Below the pieces are notes generated by a model that was not told the origin of the DNA, did no database searches, and worked only from the letters and a program-made list of their open reading frames with translations. A stretch of DNA of 64,000 nucleotides from the NCBI RefSeq assembly GCF_014203235.1, contig NZ_JACHIN010000001.1, positions 558,001 to 622,000 on the forward strand, in the 5' to 3' direction. A program made the translations under genes and the position numbers. Every line of letters begins with the position of its first letter. The first letter of the stretch is position 1. The stretch comes from Nonomuraea endophytica. GTDB taxonomy: Bacteria; Actinomycetota; Actinomycetes; Streptosporangiales; Streptosporangiaceae. Of the stretch, positions 9,588 through 18,761 are shown one piece after another.

Positions 9588-9611
9588 GCACGTGCACTAA
9601 CGTCAGATGAC

Positions 9612-10784
9612 GTGGACCTCGACGCCTTTCTCGATCTGCTGACGCCGCGTGGCCGGAAGGCTCTGGACGAGGCGGTCGAGCTGGGTGGGAGCGATCCGGT
9701 CAAGGCGGCCACGCGGCTCAGGAAGACCTACGACAGCGCGCTCACCTCGGCCGCCCTCACCCAGGCCGGGCTCAGGGAGCGGGCGGTGGCGAAGTTCGGG
9801 GACGACGCCCGGGTGATGTACTTCACGCCGCACGGGCTGGAGCAGTCCACCCGGGCCGAGGTGGCGAAGCATCGGGCGCGGCGGCTGACGGCGGCGGTTC
9901 GTGGGGCGGCGCGGGTGGCGGACGCTTGTTGCGGGATCGGCGGGGACGCGCTGGAGCTCGCGCGGGCCGGGCATCACGTGGACGCCGTCGAGCTCGATCC
10001 GCTCACCGCCGCCGTGGCGCGGGCGAACGCGGAGGCGCTGGGGGTCGGGGAGCGGGTACGCGTGCGGGTGGGGGACGCGGCGGAGGTGGCCCCGGAGGAG
10101 TACGACGCGTTGTTCGCCGATCCGGCCCGCCGTACCGCGAGAGGGAGGACTTTCGATCCGCAGGCCTACTCGCCGCCGTGGCCGGTGGTCATGGATCTGG
10201 TGGGGCGGGCGCGGATGTCGTGCCTGAAGGTGGCGCCGGGGATTCCGTACGAGTACATACCGGAGGCGGCCGAGGCGGAGTGGGTCTCGTACAAGGGGGA
10301 GGTCAAGGAGGCGGCGCTCTGGACTCCCGGGCAGGCGGGGCGCAGGGCGACGTTGCTGCCGGGCGGGCAGACGCTCACGCCGACGGGGGTGCGGGCGGCG
10401 GTGGGCGAGCTCGGGCGGTACGTCTACGAGCCCGACGGGGCGGCGATCCGGGCCCATCTGGTGGGCGAGGTGGCCGAGATGGTGGGCGGGCGGCTGGCGG
10501 ATCCGATGATCGCCTACATCACCGGGGACGAGCCGGTGGACACGCCCTGGGCGTCCAGGTATGAGGTGGACGAGGCGCTGCCGTTCTCGCTGAAGCGGCT
10601 GCGGGCGGCACTCCGGGCCCGCGAAATAGGAAATGTCACCATCAAGAAGCGTGGCTCAGCCGTGGACATCGAACGATTGCGGCGAGACCTGAGACTTTCC
10701 GGTGACAAGTCCGGAGTAATCATCCTCACGCGGATTATGAACCATCCTTTTGTTCTCATCTGCCTGGGGCTCCCACCTGCATAA
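9612..10784 (+). CDS. SAM-dependent methyltransferase with THUMP-like C-terminus
   Basis: A 390-residue class I methyltransferase-like protein. Motif I reads VADACCGIGGDALELA (about residues 102-117), followed by the acidic residue of motif II in HVDAVELDPLTAAVARANAE and by DALFADPARR. The C-terminal third (about 290-390), with IGNVTIKKRGSAVDIERLRRDL, matches the THUMP-like domain often fused to these enzymes, so RNA is a plausible substrate. Start is GTG 9612. It lies 24 bases after the Uma2 gene on the same strand. Substrate is inferred, not shown. Confidence 0.85.
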   Translation: MDLDAFLDLLTPRGRKALDEAVELGGSDPVKAATRLRKTYDSALTSAALTQAGLRERAVAKFGDDARVMYFTPHGLEQSTRAEVAKHRARRLTAAVRGAARVADACCGIGGDALELARAGHHVDAVELDPLTAAVARANAEALGVGERVRVRVGDAAEVAPEEYDALFADPARRTARGRTFDPQAYSPPWPVVMDLVGRARMSCLKVAPGIPYEYIPEAAEAEWVSYKGEVKEAALWTPGQAGRRATLLPGGQTLTPTGVRAAVGELGRYVYEPDGAAIRAHLVGEVAEMVGGRLADPMIAYITGDEPVDTPWASRYEVDEALPFSLKRLRAALRAREIGNVTIKKRGSAVDIERLRRDLRLSGDKSGVIILTRIMNHPFVLICLGLPPA

Positions 10785-10957
10785 ATGACAAAACAGGATC
10801 TTTTCCAGTCCCCCCGACGGACCTTGATCCAAAGGCTAAGGTGGACGCGCGGGAGTTCTCCCCCCTATAGCGGATTACCGCGTTCTCCTTCAGTCATTGC
10901 AAACCGGACCTATCCCACCGCTGCGCGGCACTCCGTCGGCGAGTGAAGGAGCTTTCG

Positions 10958-12514
10958 GTGGATCATTCCAATCACACCACCCTTTTGCAGGCCGGCGGCC
11001 AGACCGCCATATCCGACAGGATGCGGGAACTACTCGCGCGCGCCGCCCAGGACCACGTCTACGAGCAGCGCACCCAAGGGGCCGTGCTCGACGAGATCCG
11101 CCAGCGGCTCGAAGGCATGGAGTGGCTGCTGCGCGAGGTGCGCGAGCGAGAGCTGGGCGGCCTGAGCGGCACGCTCGAATCCGTGAGCGGCCGCCTCGAC
11201 GACATCTCCGCCAAGCCGCCCATCTGGGCCGAAGGGCTCGCCCAGCACGTGGAGGCGGTGCGCGACCACGTCGACGCCGTCGGCGAGCAGATCGGCAACG
11301 TCGACGCCCGCGTCGAGAACGTCAGCCAGCGCGTCAGCCCCGTCATCGAGCTGCCCAGCCTGTGGGCCGACGTCGGCACGGTCGGCGAGAGCGTCGACGA
11401 GGCGCTCAAGCGGCTGCAGACGGTGCTCGACGGCACCGAGGGCATCGCCAAGCGGCTGGGCGAGTTCGCCGGGAAGCTCGGGCAGCTCAACTCCAGCATG
11501 GAGGCGGCGGCCAACCGCTTCACCAGGCTCGACAAGTCCATCGGCGAGCTGGTGGCGCGTACCGACCGGATCGAGGGCGGCATGGCCGACCTGTCCGACA
11601 CGCTCACCACCCGCATCGACGCGGTCGGCGATGAGCTCAAGGGCGCCGTCGAGCAGGTCGACGCGAGGGTCGGGACGGCGGAGGAGCGCCTGTCCGGCCG
11701 CCTCGACGGTCTCGACAGCCGGGTCGACCGGGTCGACGGCCGCCTCATCGCCGTCGACGGCAGGCTCAACAGCGTCGACGGCCGCATCGAGACCGCCGAC
11801 GAGTGCCTGGCCGACATCGACACCCGCCTCGACGGCATCGACGGCAGGGTCGGCGGCGTCGACAACCGCCTCGGCGGCCTCGACAAGCGTGTAGGCGAGC
11901 TCGGCACCCACATCGGCGACCTCGACAACCACATGGGCAAGCGCATCGGCGACCTCGACGGCCGGATCGAGGCCCGCTTCGAGACGCTCGACGGGCGGGT
12001 CACCATCGTCGACGAGTGGCTGGCCGCCGCCGACCAGCACCGCTCCGACACCGCCACGCGCACCGAGGGCCGCTTCAACAAGCTCGACAACGCCTTCGAA
12101 TCCCTCGACGAGCGCCTCGGCGAGGTCGAGGAGCACGTGGTCGCCCGCTTCGACGGCGTCGACACCCAGCTCACCCGCGGCACCGAGCAGCTGGAGGGCG
12201 TCGACGACCGGGTCGAGGCGGTCAACCAGCGCGTCGGCCAGCTGCCCGCGACGCTGGCGATCGCCGACCGGGTCGGCGAACTGCTCGACTCGCAGACGAC
12301 CGAGCAGGTCAAGCGCTTCGACGCCATCGACGAACGCCTGGCCGCCGCCTCCGCCGAACTCTCGGCCACGATCGAGGCCCGCCCGGACCGCGACGAACTC
12401 ACCCAGTCCGTCACCGACGCCTCCACCGACCTCACCAAGCGCCTCGGCGCCCTGGAGGAGACCATGCTCGCCCTCGCCGAGGCGCTGCTCCGTCCGACGC
12501 GCTCCAAAGACTAA
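10958..12514 (+). CDS. Long coiled-coil protein with repeated (V/I)DGRL units
   Basis: A 518-residue, strongly acidic, soluble protein. From about residue 215 to 345 it is built from short units such as LDSRVDRVDGRLIAVDGRLNS, spaced by seven residues, with Leu/Val at heptad positions. Flanking parts are also helical and charged. There is no signal peptide, membrane segment or enzymatic motif. GTG 10958 is chosen because AAGGAG lies six bases upstream; GTG 10943 would sit on top of that site. It resembles tropomyosin-like or phage-fibre-like coiled coils in pattern only. Function unknown; a structural or scaffolding role is an inference. Confidence 0.8.
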   Translation: MDHSNHTTLLQAGGQTAISDRMRELLARAAQDHVYEQRTQGAVLDEIRQRLEGMEWLLREVRERELGGLSGTLESVSGRLDDISAKPPIWAEGLAQHVEAVRDHVDAVGEQIGNVDARVENVSQRVSPVIELPSLWADVGTVGESVDEALKRLQTVLDGTEGIAKRLGEFAGKLGQLNSSMEAAANRFTRLDKSIGELVARTDRIEGGMADLSDTLTTRIDAVGDELKGAVEQVDARVGTAEERLSGRLDGLDSRVDRVDGRLIAVDGRLNSVDGRIETADECLADIDTRLDGIDGRVGGVDNRLGGLDKRVGELGTHIGDLDNHMGKRIGDLDGRIEARFETLDGRVTIVDEWLAAADQHRSDTATRTEGRFNKLDNAFESLDERLGEVEEHVVARFDGVDTQLTRGTEQLEGVDDRVEAVNQRVGQLPATLAIADRVGELLDSQTTEQVKRFDAIDERLAAASAELSATIEARPDRDELTQSVTDASTDLTKRLGALEETMLALAEALLRPTRSKD

Positions 12515-12824
12515 GAGCTTTCGGAGCTGTTACGGCAGAAGCCCACCTACCCGCCCCGCCATACCCCTGACCGTCCGTCGAGCGATGGTCGTGAGGGCTC
12601 ACGGGGTGCTCGCCGTGACAACTCCGCTCTTGACCGGGTTCCGTGCGCCGCGCTGGCCGCCGTCCAGCGCGGCGCCGAACCCCACCGACCAACACCCCAC
12701 CGCGCGGCGCCGAAAACCCCCAGGGACCAGTGCACCTACACGGCGCTCCGAGATCTACCCCCACGCCACCGATGCCCTCTCAGCCTCGGTGGCGTCCCTG
12801 TGTCATGGGCCTCCAGGCGTGGGC
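12515..12824. other. Convergent intergenic region after the coiled-coil gene and tsaD
   Basis: No gene is supported. Apart from the hairpin at 12763-12795, which lies just past the tsaD stop, I see only GC-rich sequence with no clear signal. Confidence 0.5.
12763..12795 (-). terminator. Hairpin downstream of tsaD
   Basis: ACGCCACCGA (12763-12772) and TCGGTGGCGT (12786-12795) form a perfect 10-bp stem with a 13-base loop, 30 bases past the tsaD stop on the minus strand. It also faces the convergent coiled-coil gene and could act in both directions. Confidence 0.6.
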
Positions 12825-13850
12825 TTACACGTGGACGGTTGTGACGGGCATGGACGAGTCGGCCGGGATGTCCAGCGCCGACGGGGTGATTCCGGCCGCC
12901 ACCAGGTCCGAACCCAGTGCGGCGACCATGGCGCCGTTGTCGGTGCAGAGGCCGGGGCGGGGCACGCGCAGCCGTACGCCGGCCTTGTCGCAACGTTCCT
13001 GGGCCAGCGCGCGCAGCCGTGAGTTGGCCGCGACGCCACCGCCGATGAGCAGGTCCTTCACGTCGTACTTCTTGCACGCCTGAAGGGCCTTGCGGGTCAG
13101 CACGTCCACCACGGCCTCCTGGAAGGAGGCGGCGACGTCGGGCACGTGGACGGACTCCTGGGCCTCGACCCAGCGGGCCACGGCGGTCTTCAGTCCGGAG
13201 AAGGAGAAGTCGAGGGTGCCGTCGTCCATCTTGCCGCGGGGGAAGCCGATCGCGGTGGCGGAGCCTTCGCGGGCGGCGCGGTCGATGTAGGGGCCTCCGG
13301 GGAAGGGCAGGCCGAGGACCCGCGCGACCTTGTCGAAGGCCTCGCCGGCGGCGTCGTCGACGGTGGAGCCGAGGGAGATCACGTCCTGGGCCACGTCGGG
13401 GACCAGGAGAAGCGACGAGTGACCGCCGGACACCAGCATGGCGATGCAGGGTTTGGGCAGCGGCCCGTGTTCGAGCTGGTCGACGGCGACGTGGGCGGCC
13501 AGGTGGTTGACGCCGTAGAGGGGGACGCCCAGGCCCAGCGAGTACGACTTGGCGGCGGCCACGCCCACCAGCAGCGCCCCGGCCAGCCCGGGTCCGGCGG
13601 TGACCGCGATCGCGTCGATGTCGGAGAAGGTCAGGCCCGCCTCGGCCAGCGCGCCCTCCACGACCGGCGTCATCGCCTCCAGGTGCGCCCGCGAGGCCAC
13701 CTCCGGCACCACGCCGCCGAACCTGGCGTGCTCGTGCATGCTGGAGGCGATCGTGTTGGCCAGCAGCGTGTGCCCGCGTACGATCCCGACGCCGGTCTCG
13801 TCGCACGAGGTCTCGATGCCGAGGACCAGGGGTTCGTCCTTGTCAGCCAT
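12825..13850 (-). CDS. tsaD: tRNA N6-adenosine threonylcarbamoyltransferase TsaD
   Basis: TsaD transfers the threonylcarbamoyl group to A37 of ANN-decoding tRNAs, working with TsaB and TsaE. The 341-residue protein shows [15 protein letters not shown] at the start, the metal-binding [32 protein letters not shown] and [14 protein letters not shown]. It overlaps rimI by eight bases at its start and is the last gene of the local minus-strand run. Confidence 0.97.
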   Translation of the reverse strand: MADKDEPLVLGIETSCDETGVGIVRGHTLLANTIASSMHEHARFGGVVPEVASRAHLEAMTPVVEGALAEAGLTFSDIDAIAVTAGPGLAGALLVGVAAAKSYSLGLGVPLYGVNHLAAHVAVDQLEHGPLPKPCIAMLVSGGHSSLLLVPDVAQDVISLGSTVDDAAGEAFDKVARVLGLPFPGGPYIDRAAREGSATAIGFPRGKMDDGTLDFSFSGLKTAVARWVEAQESVHVPDVAASFQEAVVDVLTRKALQACKKYDVKDLLIGGGVAANSRLRALAQERCDKAGVRLRVPRPGLCTDNGAMVAALGSDLVAAGITPSALDIPADSSMPVTTVHV

Positions 13851-14292
13851 CCAGCTTCCTTCTCATCATGACCGCGTCGGTGCCGTCGTCGTAATAGCGC
13901 CGGCGCAGGCCGATCTCCTCGAAACCGAACCGTTCGTAGACCGCCTTGGCCCGCGGGTTGTCGGCCCTGACCTCCAGGAAGATCTCCCTGGCGCCGCGCC
14001 GGCGTGCCTCGCCGAGCAGTTCGGTCAGCATCGCGCCGCCGATGCCGCGGCCCTGGTGGTCCTGCAGCACCGCGATGGTCTGCACGTCGGCCTGGTCGCC
14101 GGCGGCGGCGAGCCCCGCGTAGCCGACGATCTCGCCGTCGTCGCGCATCGCGACGACGTAGTGCCGGGTACGCGGCTGGTCGGCCAGCTCGCCGCGCATC
14201 ATCCCCTCGCTCCACGCGTCCAGCGGGAACGTCGCGCGTTCGATGGCCATGACCGCGGGCAGGTCCGCGTCGGTCATCTGCCGCAGTCTCAC
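13843..14292 (-). CDS. rimI: Ribosomal protein S18 alanine N-acetyltransferase, GNAT family
   Basis: A 149-residue GNAT acetyltransferase. The acetyl-CoA loop is [17 protein letters not shown], and the C-terminal [20 protein letters not shown] is typical of RimI. In actinobacteria rimI lies between tsaB and tsaD, as here, with four-base and eight-base overlaps. Substrate is assigned from family and context; RimI homologues can also acetylate other N-termini. Confidence 0.92.
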   Translation of the reverse strand: MRLRQMTDADLPAVMAIERATFPLDAWSEGMMRGELADQPRTRHYVVAMRDDGEIVGYAGLAAAGDQADVQTIAVLQDHQGRGIGGAMLTELLGEARRRGAREIFLEVRADNPRAKAVYERFGFEEIGLRRRYYDDGTDAVMMRRKLDG

Positions 14293-14966
14293 GCCCGCTC
14301 CCTGGTCCGCCTGGGCTCCCTGTCGGTCACCTTCTTGGGCGCCTTGGGCTCGACCGCGTCGGGCCGCCGCAGGTAGATGGGGCGCGGCTCGTCGAGCGGC
14401 TGCCCCGCCGCGATGCGCTCGGCCGCCAGCGCGGCCAGAAACCCCGCCAAGGGGTACGGCGGCGCCACCGCGGCCCCCAGCACCTCCGGATAGAGGTCGG
14501 CACCGGCGACCGGCAGCCCGCCTCGCGGAATGTCGGCAGGTTTGTCCACGTAAGGCCCCTCGGCCCGGGTGCGCGCGTCGTCGTAGCGGGCCCAGAACAG
14601 TTCCTTGCGCCGCGCGTCGGTCACCACGAGGAAGGGCTCGTCGCGGCGGGTGCCGTAGGCGAGGGCGTCGAGCGTGCAGACGCCGTAGACCTCGGCCAGC
14701 CCGATCGCGGTGCCGAGCCCTTGGGCGGTCATCAGCCCGACCCGCAGCCCGGTGTAGGGGCCGGGGCCGGTGCCGGCGACGATGGCGGTCACGTCGCGCA
14801 GCCGCACCCGAGCCTCTGCCAGCACCTTCTCGATGGTGGGCACGAGGAGCTCGCCGTGGCGGCGCGCGTCGACCGTGGTGGACTCGGCGAGCACGCGGTC
14901 ACCGTCGTGGAGAGCGGCGGTGACGGCGGGTGTCGCGGTATCGAAAGCCAGGACCAGCACGAACAA
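14289..14966 (-). CDS. tsaB: tRNA threonylcarbamoyladenosine biosynthesis protein TsaB
   Basis: TsaB is the catalytically inactive ASKHA-fold partner that scaffolds TsaD. The 225-residue protein shows VLVLAFDTATPAVTAALHDG, RHGELLVPTIEKVL, the conserved GTGPGPYTGLRVGLMTAQGL (about residues 66-85) and VVTDARRKELFWARYD. It overlaps rimI by four bases, so the two are probably co-translated. In other actinobacteria tsaE is directly upstream; here an APH-like gene and a sortase module come between. Confidence 0.95.
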   Translation of the reverse strand: MFVLVLAFDTATPAVTAALHDGDRVLAESTTVDARRHGELLVPTIEKVLAEARVRLRDVTAIVAGTGPGPYTGLRVGLMTAQGLGTAIGLAEVYGVCTLDALAYGTRRDEPFLVVTDARRKELFWARYDDARTRAEGPYVDKPADIPRGGLPVAGADLYPEVLGAAVAPPYPLAGFLAALAAERIAAGQPLDEPRPIYLRRPDAVEPKAPKKVTDREPRRTRERA

Positions 14967-14985
14967 TGAGCCTACCGGCCCCGCG

Positions 14986-15909
14986 TCATGACCATCCTGT
15001 TCGCTGGCGAAGCCAGTCGACGGCGACCTCGCCCTGCGCCGCCTGGAAAGCCCTGACGGTGGGGATGCCGGGGGGCGGCGGCTGGCGGCTCTGCCGTACG
15101 AAAAAGCCGGCCAGGGCGGCGATGACGCAGGTCAGGGCCGGGTCGGGGTCGGTGAGCAGCTCGGCGGGACGAGGGCCGCCCTGCATGGCGACGGACGGCA
15201 GCATGGCCAGCCGGTCGAACCAGGGGGCGCCCAGGCAGGCGTAGGGCCAGTCGACGACGTAGACGCGTTCGTCGGTGAGCAGGACGTTGTCGGCGCGCAG
15301 GTCGGCGTGGACGAGCGTGTCGCCGGCGGCGGCGCCCTCCCACCCGGGCTCCAGCTCGGCCAGGGCGTCGAGGTTGCGGACGATCCACGGGTCGAGCCCG
15401 TCGTGGTCCTCTCCGAGCAGCTGGCGCCAGCCGTGGAACATCGGCCCGAAGATCTCGGCGATGGGCGGCACGTCGATGGGCGCGGGGGTGAGCGAGGCGG
15501 CCAGATCGCCGACGGCGGCCAGGACGCGGTCGAGCTCGTCGCGCCGCCACGGCATCGCCGGTGTACGGCCGTCGATGTCCTCGAAGAGCAGCACCACCCA
15601 GCCGTCCTGCTCGAAGGAGGTGAGCATGCGCGGCGCGGGCACGCTGGGCGGCAGCGCGGCGGCCACGCGGGCCTCGGCGCGGTAGAGGGCGGTGGCCCGG
15701 TCGTTGACGCCGGGGCCGACCGCCTTGACGAAGGCGCGGCGGCCGGTGTCGAGCAGCAGCCGCGCGGCGGTGGCGGGCGAGAAGCCGCCGGTCTGGGTGA
15801 CGGCCTCGGCCACGCGCCCGCCGAGCACGTGCTCGACCCGGGCGCGCACCGGCGCCGCCACCTCCGACCAGGGAACTCTTACTCCGGAGGCATCAGGCGG
15901 GGGAGGCAT
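14986..15909 (-). CDS. Aminoglycoside phosphotransferase (APH)-like kinase
   Basis: A 307-residue protein-kinase-fold phosphotransferase. The Brenner motif HADLRADN (His201-Asn208) and the metal-binding VVDWPYA (Asp220) are intact, and AFVKAVGPG contains the likely ATP-binding Lys. APH-fold enzymes phosphorylate antibiotics, choline, homoserine or other small molecules, so no resistance claim is made. It overlaps the upstream sortase gene by 17 bases and lies 20 bases before tsaB, between genes that are adjacent in relatives. Confidence 0.85.
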   Translation of the reverse strand: MPPPPDASGVRVPWSEVAAPVRARVEHVLGGRVAEAVTQTGGFSPATAARLLLDTGRRAFVKAVGPGVNDRATALYRAEARVAAALPPSVPAPRMLTSFEQDGWVVLLFEDIDGRTPAMPWRRDELDRVLAAVGDLAASLTPAPIDVPPIAEIFGPMFHGWRQLLGEDHDGLDPWIVRNLDALAELEPGWEGAAAGDTLVHADLRADNVLLTDERVYVVDWPYACLGAPWFDRLAMLPSVAMQGGPRPAELLTDPDPALTCVIAALAGFFVRQSRQPPPPGIPTVRAFQAAQGEVAVDWLRQRTGWS

Positions 15910-16420
15910 AGACGATGACGTTATCGTCGTACTCGCCCTTGGCGTAATCGAATTTTCCGCCGCAGGTGACCAGCTTGAGCCCGTCGTCGACGTAGACGCG
16001 CTTGGCCGGGAAGTCGTTCTTGTGCACCTGCTCGACCGAGTCGACCTTGTACTCAGCGGTCTTGCCGTCGCTGCGCTCCACCCGGACGATCTGGCCCTTA
16101 CGCAGGTGCCGCAGCTTGTAGAAGACGGCCGGGGCGGTCTTGGTGTCCACGTGGCCGACGATGACGGAGGCGCCCTTCTCCCCCGGGACCGCGCTCTTCT
16201 CGTACCACCCGGCCAGCTTGGGCTTCTCGTACGGCGGCAGCTCGACCTCGCCGTCCTTCGTCAGCCCGAGCTTCATCAGCGGCGCGTCCACGTCGATCGA
16301 CGGGATCCCGATGCTCTCCGGGACCACCGCCTCGGCCTTCTTCTCCACGGTCTTGCCGAACGCCACCAGCACCAGGCCGGTGATCGCGCCCGCCAGCACG
16401 ATCCGTCCCGCACGGGCCAT
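15893..16420 (-). CDS. Class F sortase, copy 1 (no Arg after the catalytic Cys)
   Basis: A membrane-anchored transpeptidase-type protein of 175 residues. Residues 6-22 (RIVLAGAITGLVLVAFG) anchor it. The core shows VIVGHVDT with His90 and KLVTCGG with Cys153, and ends YDDNVIVYASPA, the class F pattern. Class F sortases join LPXTG-type proteins to the wall. The 22 residues after Cys153 contain no arginine, although sortases normally use a catalytic Arg in that segment. The upstream anchored protein ends two bases before its start, so they form one unit. Confidence 0.88.
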   Translation of the reverse strand: MARAGRIVLAGAITGLVLVAFGKTVEKKAEAVVPESIGIPSIDVDAPLMKLGLTKDGEVELPPYEKPKLAGWYEKSAVPGEKGASVIVGHVDTKTAPAVFYKLRHLRKGQIVRVERSDGKTAEYKVDSVEQVHKNDFPAKRVYVDDGLKLVTCGGKFDYAKGEYDDNVIVYASPA

Positions 16421-16422
16421 GC

Positions 16423-17091
16423 TCAGGCCCGGCGGCGCTTGAGGATCAGTACGGCGCCGCCCGCCAGGGCCAGTCCGACGATCACGCCGACGGGGCCGAT
16501 CGGCATCGAGGAGTCGTCACCGGCGTCCTGGCCGAACGTGCCGCCGCCGCCCGCCCTGGGCGCCTTGGTGGGCACGCCGGTGGGCGTGTCATCGGTGGCC
16601 CTGACCACGCGCAGCGTGGCCTTGCCGGTGTGGCTGGTGCCGTCGCACTTGACGTCGACGGTGTAGTTGCCGCGTTTGACGGTGCCGGAGACCGACGCCT
16701 GCCCGCGTACCCAGGGGACGGGCGCGGGGGTCGCTGTGGCGGTGGCTGGGCTGGCCGACGGGGTGGCGGGCGGCACCGGGTTGAGCGTGACGCCGGACAG
16801 GAACGCGTTGGACGAGGCGGTGCCGACGTGCGCGGGCCCACCGGTGGGCACCGGGCAGTTGGCCAGGATCCAGACCTTGGAGGTCTCGCCGGCGGTGACG
16901 CGGTCGGGGTTGAGCTGGACGTCGATGGGCGCCCGGGTGGCGCTCGCGGTGGCCTGTGGGGAGGTGGTCGCGGTCGTGGTGGGACTCCCTGTGGGCGAGC
17001 CTGTGGGTTCGGTCGAGGCGTCGGCTGTGCAGCCGACGACGCCGATCATGACGATGGCACCTGCGCACGCGACTTGCCTGACCCTGAGCAC
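16423..17091 (-). CDS. Exported Cys-pair protein with C-terminal membrane anchor, copy 1
   Basis: A 222-residue surface protein of unknown function. The N-terminus ends in a lipobox-like GVVGC (Cys21). A Ser/Thr/Pro/Ala linker follows, then an all-beta-looking region with two cysteines (ILANCPVP, Cys79; VDVKCDG, Cys149). After a Gly-rich stretch there is a hydrophobic segment at about 199-217 and a KRRRA tail. The tail looks like a cell-wall sorting signal but has no LPXTG motif. The sortase gene follows after two bases. The same layout recurs at 42906-43520. Confidence 0.75.
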   Translation of the reverse strand: MLRVRQVACAGAIVMIGVVGCTADASTEPTGSPTGSPTTTATTSPQATASATRAPIDVQLNPDRVTAGETSKVWILANCPVPTGGPAHVGTASSNAFLSGVTLNPVPPATPSASPATATATPAPVPWVRGQASVSGTVKRGNYTVDVKCDGTSHTGKATLRVVRATDDTPTGVPTKAPRAGGGGTFGQDAGDDSSMPIGPVGVIVGLALAGGAVLILKRRRA

Positions 17092-17256
17092 GGCCGCACC
17101 CCACTCCGCCGACTTCCCTTAGCATCCACCAGAATTGTGGATACCGCCCCACCTGATACCCAGAAAATCTAGGTAAATCCATGACCAATGATCATGATTT
17201 ACGCCAATGTCGATACTCGTCAAGGGTGCCAGGGTTGCCGGGGCCTGAGGAGCGTT

Positions 17257-17718
17257 TTACTCTTCTACGCGATCAGACGGCGTGTCGGCCCAGCGCTCGC
17301 CCACTGCGCGCAGGCTGACCAGGCGGACGTCGTCGCCGCCCTCCCGGTCGATGTGGATCTCCAGCCGGTCCTCCGACAGGCCCTCCACCAGGCCCTCGCC
17401 CCACTCGACGACCGTGACCGACTCCTCCAGCGAGGCGTCCAGGTCGAGGTCGTCAACCTCAAGGTCCCCGCCCAGCCGGTACGCGTCCGCGTGCACGAGC
17501 GGCGGCCCCTCGCACAGCGACGGATGCACGCGGGCGATGACGAACGTGGGCGAGGTGATCGGGCCGCGGACCTTCAGGCCTTCGGCGATCCCCTGGACCA
17601 TCGTGGTCTTCCCGGCGCCCAGCGGGCCGGACAGCACCAGCAGGTCTCCCGCGCGCAGCCGGGCGGCCAGCCGCGCGCCGTACGCGCGCATGTCCTCGGC
17701 GGTGGCGAGCCTTTCCAC
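17257..17718 (-). CDS. tsaE: tRNA threonylcarbamoyladenosine biosynthesis ATPase TsaE
   Basis: TsaE is the ATPase that resets the TsaB-TsaD complex in t6A synthesis. The 153-residue protein has Walker A SGPLGAGKTTMVQGIAEGL (about residues 30-48), ITSPTFVIARVHP, then HADAYRL and VVEWGEGL. GTG 17718 is chosen because it shares one base with the stop of the upstream hydrolase gene (TAGTG). Longer in-frame upstream sequence is antisense-like and unrelated. It is separated from tsaB by the sortase module. Confidence 0.93.
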   Translation of the reverse strand: MERLATAEDMRAYGARLAARLRAGDLLVLSGPLGAGKTTMVQGIAEGLKVRGPITSPTFVIARVHPSLCEGPPLVHADAYRLGGDLEVDDLDLDASLEESVTVVEWGEGLVEGLSEDRLEIHIDREGGDDVRLVSLRAVGERWADTPSDRVEE

Positions 17719-18761
17719 TAGATCTCCTTGATCAGATCGCGCAGCGCCTCGTTGATCACGGCGGGGCGCTCCAGCTGGATGAGGTGCGAGGTGTCGGCCA
17801 CCTCGGTGAAGCTCGCCCTGGGCAGCGCCTCGGCCATCGCCCTGCCGTGCTCGGGCGGGGTGAGCCAGTCCTTGTCGCCCACCAGGATCGCGGTCGGCAC
17901 CGGGTCGAGCACGTGCAGCGCCGAGAGCTTGTCGTGGTCCATGAGCGCCGGGTAGAAGTTCGCGAACACCTCGGTCGGGGTGGCGCGGATCATCGACTCG
18001 GCGAAGTCGACCAGGGTCGGGCTGACGTTCTTGGAGTCGCCGAAACCGACGAAGCGGGTGATCAGGAAGGCGATGTCGCTGCCGGCGTGGCGGGTCTTGT
18101 CCACGAAGGAGCCGCGCTTGCCGAGCAGGGAGATCGTGCCCGGTGCGATCTTGTGGACCGCCTTGGAGACCATCGCGGGCAGGCCCAGCGTCAGCTCGGC
18201 CAGCTTTCCCGCGCTGGTGGCCATGAGCGAGACGGCGCGGATCTTGTCGCCGAACAGCTCGGGGTGGCGGTCGGCCAGCGCCATGATGGTCATGCCGCCC
18301 ATCGAGTGGCCGACCAGCACGCACGGGCCGGGCACGAAGCGCTCCAGCACCTCGGCCAGGTCGTCGCCGAGCCGGTCGATCGTGCTGTCCTCGGGGGCGG
18401 CGCGCTGTGAGCGGCCGTGTGAGCGCTGGTCCCACAGCACCAGGCGGTAGTCCTCACGCAGGTCGCGGCGCTGGTAGTGCCAGGACTCCAGGTTGAGGCA
18501 GTAGCCGTGGCACAGCACGATCGTCAGCGGCGCGTCCTCGGGGCCGTCGATCTGCACGTGCAGGTCGATGCCGTCGGAGGTGGTGTGGGTGCGCTCTCGG
18601 CCGCGCAGCTCGCCGAAGGGCTCGCTGGCCTCGGAGTCGGGGCGCAGCCTGATCCGGCCCACCGCGAGGCGCTTGGCCAGGGCCAGCCCCGCGACGCCCG
18701 CCGAAGCGGCGCCGACGATCGCGCCGGCGATCCCAACCTTCCGCCGTGTTGTCGTCGTCAT
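17718..18761 (-). CDS. Alpha/beta hydrolase
   Basis: A 347-residue alpha/beta-hydrolase-fold protein. Residues 8-30 form a hydrophobic N-terminal segment, so it is membrane-tethered or exported. The catalytic triad is visible as nucleophile GHSMGG (Ser153), acid in LVGDKDWLTPPEHG and His in VADTSHLIQLE. CHGYCLNLESW supplies the oxyanion region. It overlaps alr by four bases and tsaE by one, so it belongs to the same transcript. In mycobacteria a similar hydrolase lies between alr and tsaE as I recall. Substrate unknown. Confidence 0.88.
   Translation of the reverse strand: MTTTTRRKVGIAGAIVGAASAGVAGLALAKRLAVGRIRLRPDSEASEPFGELRGRERTHTTSDGIDLHVQIDGPEDAPLTIVLCHGYCLNLESWHYQRRDLREDYRLVLWDQRSHGRSQRAAPEDSTIDRLGDDLAEVLERFVPGPCVLVGHSMGGMTIMALADRHPELFGDKIRAVSLMATSAGKLAELTLGLPAMVSKAVHKIAPGTISLLGKRGSFVDKTRHAGSDIAFLITRFVGFGDSKNVSPTLVDFAESMIRATPTEVFANFYPALMDHDKLSALHVLDPVPTAILVGDKDWLTPPEHGRAMAEALPRASFTEVADTSHLIQLERPAVINEALRDLIKEI

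Noticed and set aside
14986..15909. Antibiotic resistance determinant
   Set aside because: The APH fold covers many non-resistance kinases, and the setting among t6A and sortase genes gives no support for resistance.
17719..18435. N-terminal extension of tsaE to 18435
   Set aside because: The extra sequence is another frame of the alpha/beta hydrolase; TsaE homology starts after GTG 17718.
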